Shown: positions 60,742-64,000 of the stretch, one piece after another
How positions within the stretch are numbered: the stretch's first letter is position 1
Layout: each line of letters starts with the position of its first letter
NCBI GenBank assembly: GCA_026874595.1
Contig: CM049320.1
Span: 12,897,488 to 12,961,487 of the forward strand
Source: Sipunculus nudus
Lineage: Eukaryota > Annelida > Sipuncula > Golfingiida > Sipunculidae
Direction of reading: 5' to 3'
DNA: 64,000 bases
The notes under the pieces: model-generated
What the model saw: the letters and a program-made list of their open reading frames with translations, nothing else
What the model was told of the DNA's origin: nothing
Database searches by the model: none
Made by a program: the position numbers and the translations under genes

Positions 60742-61636
60742 TTATTTTATTATCATCATTGTCATGTCCCCATATCTATTGTTCTGCAGTTGCAAACTGA
60801 ATTATAATAATATAGGTCATAGCATTAGTTGTTATAAAAACCATATTTTTTATTTTTGCGGTATTTTCTTATTTGAAATAATTCACAGAAGCATAGTTTG
60901 CCATGCAGAAGGAGTTTTTTAGAAAATAATTTAAGGGTATAAGTAAGCAATCATATATTTTGCAAGTGAATACCATTTTTCAGTTTTACCTGTTTTATAT
61001 AAAGTTTGCTATACCCAAGGAAGTTATTTGCAGAGAAATTTATAACAAACAAAATGCAAATAAGATAAGCTGGAGAATTTTTACGTTTCTTTGGTAAATT
61101 TTTTGCTTTGTGTCATTCTGAATAATAAATTCCGATGTGCATCACATTCATCTGGGCTGAAATAATATACTTGAACCTGTTATAAATTTAAAAACGTCGC
61201 ATGTTTCAAATTTGGAGCTGGATGCACAATGCGATACCACTTTGGTAACATTGATCTGATTACAATACCTCCCTATATGCACACCCTGGTGAAAACCTTG
61301 TTATACAAAGTAACAGTTGCATGAGAGATCTGGAAATCTGCACTGAATAACCCCTGCGTGAGGAGAGTAACAAGGAGAAGCAAATATATCAGGAAACATG
61401 ATTATTTTTTTTTCTATGAGTTGGATTCTAAAATGTATTAAATGGTATCGGAATTCATATTTCACCGAGTTACCTTATTTCTCGTGAACGTGTTAGTAAT
61501 GTATGTGCATTTTACTATAATCCTGTACGCTCAAGGTTGGTCACAAAGTCATCCTTTTGCTCATACCTGTTAAGGTCTTTGATGCGGTGATGCTTGATAA
61601 ACCAAGCAGAATATAGAACATCAGCATCTTTCTCAT
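48582..61636 (-). CDS. Fucolectin-like/EGF transmembrane receptor, Draper/CED-1/MEGF10-like
   Basis: Gene on the - strand. Intact exons are 61567-61636, 60256-60459, 59739-59942, 59322-59465, 57108-57239, 57300-57341, 56588-56629, 55770-55811, 55422-55463, 51885-51975, 49615-49643 and 48582-48805, listed with EGF2 (57108-57239) preceding the linkers in sense order only if 57300-57341 is placed upstream of it (see its entry). Two further EGF exons (58306-58464/58482 and 57969-58100) are damaged. Without them the coding length is 1266 nt (421 aa), in frame at every junction. Domains: signal peptide, fucolectin/F5-8-type domain in two exons, EGF repeats, Gly/Ser/Thr/Pro linkers, one membrane helix, and a tail with YVNY, YETL and YQEL. 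The overall plan suggests a surface receptor that binds glycans and signals through tyrosine phosphorylation, as engulfment receptors do; that is inference. Confidence 0.82.
49338..49565 (+). repeat. Dispersed repeat, copy 2 (pair with 40760-41030)
   Basis: Collinear with the copy at 40760-41030; lies in the last introns of the receptor gene. Confidence 0.6.
49615..49643 (-). CDS. Receptor juxtamembrane exon with competing acceptors
   Basis: 29 nt encoding the basic stop-transfer KRTGHVKEE. Frame continuity needs acceptor attgacag (exon end 49643). A second AG, after a better pyrimidine tract (atatttttcag), lies 8 nt upstream in the transcript and would give a short alternative end. Confidence 0.75.
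49821..51804 (+). mobile_element. Helitron-like non-autonomous element, copy 2, with internal tandem array
   Basis: Starts with GTGACCCATGGGTCATGACG then GCTCAGCCGACTG. Ends with GGACGGACGACGGAC, a hairpin of GCTCAG and CTGAGC arms and CTAA. It contains a tandem array of about 340-bp period, marked by the palindrome GTGGCGCCAC at 50424, 50760 and 51104 and a one-base variant at 51440. Sits wholly in the intron between the transmembrane and juxtamembrane exons of the receptor gene. No helicase frame. Confidence 0.65.
51885..51975 (-). CDS. Receptor transmembrane exon
   Basis: 91 nt, phase 1 to phase 2. PVGTSILVGFVIAGAMISIT and IVALYCIH form one membrane helix. Only this frame is open. Donor is catag|gtaaca. 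Confidence 0.85.
52271..53108 (-). mobile_element. Helitron-like non-autonomous element, copy 3
   Basis: Reverse orientation: the 3' CTAAAAA end at 52271 and the CTAGGGACCCACGGGAT...GCTCAGCTGA end at 53108. Interior has TGGTCAAGGTCACAG-type half-sites. Intronic in the receptor gene. Confidence 0.5.
53282..53345 (-). other. tRNA-like pol III box pair (SINE or tRNA relic)
   Basis: On the - strand TGGCGAAGCGGTTGGTACGG resembles an A-box region and GGGTTCGAATCC a B-box, at tRNA-like spacing. The T-stem pairs poorly, so a tRNA-derived relic is likelier than a gene. Confidence 0.35.
53401..53480. repeat. (TA)n microsatellite
   Basis: Long TA run, directly before the duplicated segment at 53481. 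Confidence 0.95.
53481..53673 (+). repeat. Segmental duplication, copy 1
   Basis: Its first part matches 53757-53868 nearly base for base; its second part matches 54348-54438. Confidence 0.85.
53678..53734. repeat. (TA)n/(TTTA)n microsatellite
   Basis: TA run passing into TTTATA and TTTA units. Confidence 0.9.
53757..54438 (+). repeat. Segmental duplication, copy 2, split by about 480 bp
   Basis: The two halves of copy 1 occur here at 53757-53868 and 54348-54438, separated by unrelated sequence. Either an insertion entered this copy or the other lost it. Confidence 0.8.
55422..55463 (-). CDS. Receptor linker microexon 4
   Basis: 42 nt, phase 1-1. Encodes STDDGEAIGRGDP, the most diverged of the four. 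Confidence 0.75.
55770..55811 (-). CDS. Receptor linker microexon 3
   Basis: 42 nt, phase 1-1. Encodes DSGGVTVITPGNT. Confidence 0.8.
56588..56629 (-). CDS. Receptor linker microexon 2
   Basis: 42 nt, phase 1-1. Encodes RSGGDRTSTPGKT. Its flanking intron sequence matches that of microexon 1 (for example GTGAAGTGAATCATG on the + strand), showing recent duplication. Confidence 0.82.
57108..57239 (-). CDS. Receptor exon: intact EGF repeat
   Basis: 132 nt, phase 1-1, acceptor catatag, donor cgtg|gtgtgt. CVAEKWGDNCQLDC, CPVNCKDSRC and CQCKEGYTGDRC retain all cysteines. In transcript order it comes after the linker exon at 57300-57341 and before the one at 56588-56629; since all are phase 1-1 the frame is unaffected. 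Confidence 0.87.
57300..57341 (-). CDS. Receptor linker microexon 1
   Basis: 42 nt, phase 1-1, atttcag/gtaact. Encodes RSGGDGTSTPGDP between shared glycines. In genomic order it precedes the intact EGF exon at 57108-57239. Confidence 0.82.
57558..57605. repeat. (TA)n microsatellite
   Basis: Plain TA run in a receptor-gene intron. Confidence 0.95.
57969..58100 (-). pseudogene. Damaged EGF exon with lost cysteines and GC donor
   Basis: 132 nt, aligned throughout with 57108-57239. CQGKEGYTRDQSQTR stands where CQCKEGYTGDRCQIR is found in the intact copy, so two cysteines needed for disulfides are gone. The donor position reads GCGAGT instead of GT. The acceptor and phase remain intact. Confidence 0.75.
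58306..58482 (-). pseudogene. Damaged double-EGF exon with in-frame TGA
   Basis: Reads two laminin/MEGF-type EGF modules (CSSTCSAGCSDTC, CACKPGW, CQERCSPGCNGG). Using the natural acceptor (gatgctcag) the first codons are GGT TGA TAC GGT CCA, where the family's GRYGPGC pattern expects CGA (Arg). The TGA is at 58475-58477. A weak internal acceptor (cggtccag, exon end 58464) would remove the stop and keep phase 1. Either a rescue splice is used or the exon is dead. Confidence 0.7.
58936..58957 (+). repeat. G-run
   Basis: About 20 guanines with little interruption in a receptor-gene intron. Confidence 0.85.
59322..59465 (-). CDS. Receptor exon: EGF repeat 1
   Basis: 144 nt, phase 1-1, acceptor tttaccag, donor gtgagt. 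DPSITCVDGKFGDFCQNDC leads into CPVNCKDSRC and CQCMEGYTGDRC, with all expected cysteines present. Confidence 0.87.
59739..59942 (-). CDS. Receptor exon: fucolectin/F5-8-type domain, second half
   Basis: 204 nt, phase 1-1. Reads IGNDSFAKAKNTAIRCG, then SCQPPVLGSHVTI and ends SALCVCEVLVTG, matching the usual CG...C.P..G..V.I...LxLCEVEV close of the domain. Confidence 0.82.
60256..60459 (-). CDS. Receptor exon: fucolectin/F5-8-type domain, first half
   Basis: 204 nt, phase 1-1. SLHKPVQLSS, EVATDGEYNC, YTCTEEEADPWLTIDL and the IHEIELDL segment follow the fucolectin (FTP) pattern of a DG(N) turn, a Cys-Thr-x-Thr/Glu run, PW and DL. The family binds fucose or other sugars. The canonical His/Arg sugar-binding residues are not evident, so sugar specificity is open. 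Confidence 0.82.
60695..60739. repeat. (TA)n microsatellite
   Basis: Plain TA run in the first coding intron of the receptor gene. Confidence 0.95.
61567..61636 (-). CDS. Receptor exon: signal peptide
   Basis: ATG at 61634-61636; 23 codons plus one base, donor acag|gtatga. MRKMLMFYILLGLSSITAS is a textbook signal peptide with probable cleavage after Ala-Ser. The exon probably extends upstream to an acceptor (ttcttaaacag) ending at 61702, so there should be a non-coding first exon further right. Confidence 0.85.
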
Positions 61637-61653
61637 CAAACAGATGACTTCAT
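61636..61653 (-). promoter_or_regulatory. Short upstream ORF overlapping the receptor start
   Basis: ATG AAG TCA TCT GTT TGA, whose TGA shares a base with the main ATG (TGATG). Could limit or re-initiate translation if the leader includes it. Confidence 0.4.
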
Positions 61654-61701
61654 CAGATGGAAAGTATGACGTAATGCTTCTTTTAGCGACCAACGAAAAT
61701 C

Positions 61702-62685
61702 CTGTTTAAGAAACAAATGTTATAAAACAAATGTTCACGTTGTTGGTAAAAAAATCCGTATCTGTCTCAATTATTGTACACCGTTTGTTAATTTTTTTGC
61801 AGCACTTAAGCGAAATACATACCTCTTCGAAGACCTATTTAAAATTTAGTGCAATCTCACAAACACATCATCTTATTTTCTGTTTAGGAGTTTTAACTTT
61901 AAGGCCTAAACATATATTGCAAAGTCTACATGTAGACTACAATGCAGGCCTCCTGCATGTAAGCGGTCCTTCATTTTTATTATTGGTCCATATTTCCAGG
62001 TTTATAATTGGTGCACCTATCCCACAACAGGTGTTTTCATTCACTTATTCGGCCTATATTCTCATGTTCAATCGGACATAAGTGGACCATTCTCGAGGTG
62101 CTCTGAATATTTCATGTGATTAAGTTCATAGTTGCGTGAGTAATGTTTTTAAAAACAAACACTCGCTCACGAACAGGAATGAACACACACCCTCCTGGCG
62201 GAGGCAATAAACATTTCGCTCACTCGCACCATATTTCGTCCTCAGAGTTTGTGGAACATTCATATTATTCTCTGTGCCCTGAACATCACAAGGAAAAGCA
62301 TGTGCATATAAAAAATCACAAGCAGTCACAGGTCAGAGGATATCAATGCACCGACGAACATTTCAGTCATGCCGAAATTACATTGAGTTACTACTTACAT
62401 TTTTGTTTCACGGTCGAGCTAGATAAACACTGGTAATACTTGCCTCTCCCTCTTCTGGTTGCGTATCAGGTTCGCGGCTAAGCCGATTAATTAATTGGAT
62501 TTACCTATAGTATTTGAGAGATCATTTGGATATTGGCAGGGATTGAGATGGGCAGATTATACATCACATGGCCCATCATGTACATACGACAAATGATTTG
62601 CACCCATCTACAGCATCATGGTTTAGATAAAAACCTTTATCTCAATATATAATTAGAATGTAGTCACGTAATCACATTATTTCAC

Positions 62686-62727
<42 letters not shown>

Positions 62728-63370
62728 TATTTATATATACATGTATTTATATACATATTTACATACGTGCATACATACAAACATACCCCCGTAAGCTCTT
62801 TGCGTTAACACATGCCTTTGACACTCATAAACTATCAATATGATGGAAATCTTAAATATAAATTACAACTGATCTTAGTTTAATTTTAATCTTAGTTCTA
62901 ATTGTAATTTTTTCTGTGTTTCCTTTTTTTATCATATTCTTGTCTTTTTTTCCGCTTGCTTTCCTTTTCCCATACGTGCCTAGCTGCCTGCCTGCCTACC
63001 TGCACAGGTGCCTGTGTGCCTTCCTAGCTGCCTTTTTGCCTAAATCCCTGGCCGCCTGCCTGCTTGCTTGTCGCTATAACGTGTACACGTATAATCTCAT
63101 CTCTTACTTAGGTTGTCAGTCAGCCGGTTGTTTCGTCATGGCTAGTTGGTTCATGGTCGAAAAGTGGTGCACTTTTTCTCTTTTGATTAAAGCATTCACA
63201 GCGTAAACACACCTAGACTCATCTGTCATAAGGTGTTCTTCTTCAAATTTTGTACTGGGGTTGCATCCGAAATAAATGTGAGGCCATTAAGGTAATTCAT
63301 ATAAAAATGTTACAATGTTTTAACTAATTCAAACTTTTCTGTAGTCTCTGTGTCGCGTGTTTGTACCTAA
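61702..63370. other. Upstream region of the receptor gene
   Basis: Should hold the non-coding first exon and promoter of the - strand receptor gene. Contains a (TA)n run at about 62693-62747 and a CTGCCTGC-rich patch near 62980-63065. No coding exon recognised. Confidence 0.4.
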
Positions 63371-64000
63371 TGTGACCATAAGGTCATGACGCTCCGCTGA
63401 CTGACGTGCGTTTATGTGATTATGAAAAAAAAATTAATCATGATAAATGAACAAACCAGGTTAAGGACACTATGTGAAGGACCAGGTGAGAAAACGACAC
63501 GATTGTTGGCATTTCACATTTTTTTATGATAGAGGGAAAAGAGTGTGAAAATAGTAATATACAGGTGACGCCACCAGTCTTCAGAAAGTGATTAACCTAA
63601 TAATGATCAATGAGCAGACTAGGTTTCAGGGCAACAGGAGAAACAACACCTGAGAAACTAATACAACAGCTGCATTTGACTTTCTCAAGAATTAGAGAAA
63701 AATATGTTAAAATTAGAGCTGATTAAGTTGCCCATGGTCGATAAAGGAAGAAATATTCATAACAATCAATGCCTTATTGAGATACTGGAGCTTGTATAAA
63801 AATTTAAAATAGTTTGAAGTGCCCAAACATGCCCCTTAACACAGAGAACATAGGTGGAATGACCTAATATCTGGTATCTGTAGAGATCTTTCAAGGACCG
63901 CCGGGATATTTAGCTATATACCTTTTTAGCCCCGCCGGTTACGATTTTGCGCCCTGTTAACGGACAGACGGACATCGCACACAGCCTGATCGCGATAGCT
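63371..64000 (+). mobile_element. Helitron-like non-autonomous element, copy 4, cut by window end
   Basis: Starts TGTGACCATAAGGTCATGAC then GCTCCGCTGACTGAC. It has a GTGACGCCACCAGTCT unit like the array in copy 2, and ends in the GGACAGACGGACATCGCAC run that precedes the 3' hairpin. Confidence 0.6.

Noticed and set aside
1-64000. CRISPR arrays, bacterial operons, rRNA genes, intact transposase or reverse-transcriptase genes
   Set aside because: None seen: introns, microsatellites and repeats are eukaryotic, tandem repeats lack CRISPR spacing, and no long enzyme frame of a mobile element is present.

Overview
This looks like a eukaryotic, intron-rich, AT-rich window with many (TA)n tracts and dispersed repeats. 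Three things suggest a bivalve mollusc: repeats carrying nuclear-receptor half-sites, short elements built around internal tandem arrays, and a fucolectin-like/EGF receptor gene of a type expanded in molluscs. The exact species cannot be read from the sequence. No bacterial-type operons, CRISPR arrays or rRNA genes are visible.

Three protein-coding loci are supported. (1) At the left end on the + strand are the last two coding exons of what is probably an atrophin/RERE-like corepressor (2317-3657), with a long 3' UTR. (2) On the - strand at 17790-22695 is a complete six-exon glycosyltransferase family 7 gene (beta-1,4-galactosyltransferase type, 505 aa). Its donor-specificity position is isoleucine, which points to GalNAc rather than Gal transfer. 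(3) On the - strand at 48582-61636 is a complete receptor gene: signal peptide, fucolectin/F5-8-type domain, EGF repeats, four near-identical 42-nt linker exons, a transmembrane helix, and a cytoplasmic tail with an ITAM-like pair of YxxL motifs. It resembles Draper/CED-1/MEGF10-type engulfment receptors. Two of its EGF exons are decayed, but every extracellular exon is phase 1-1, so they can be skipped without frame loss.

The rest is intergenic or intronic. It contains a 2.9-kb element with eight 290-bp units packed with nuclear-receptor motifs (10845-13725), a 2.1-kb non-autonomous hAT-like element with subterminal hexanucleotide arrays (25100-27197), a pogo/Tigger-like MITE (23739-23922), and at least four copies of a Helitron-like family. 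There are also segmental duplications and many microsatellites. Two isolated coding-like segments (24141-24476 and 44884-45081) are listed with low confidence.

Functionally, genes 2 and 3 both belong to glycan biology (making terminal GalNAc/Gal epitopes; a lectin-like surface receptor). I see nothing in the sequence that shows they are co-regulated.
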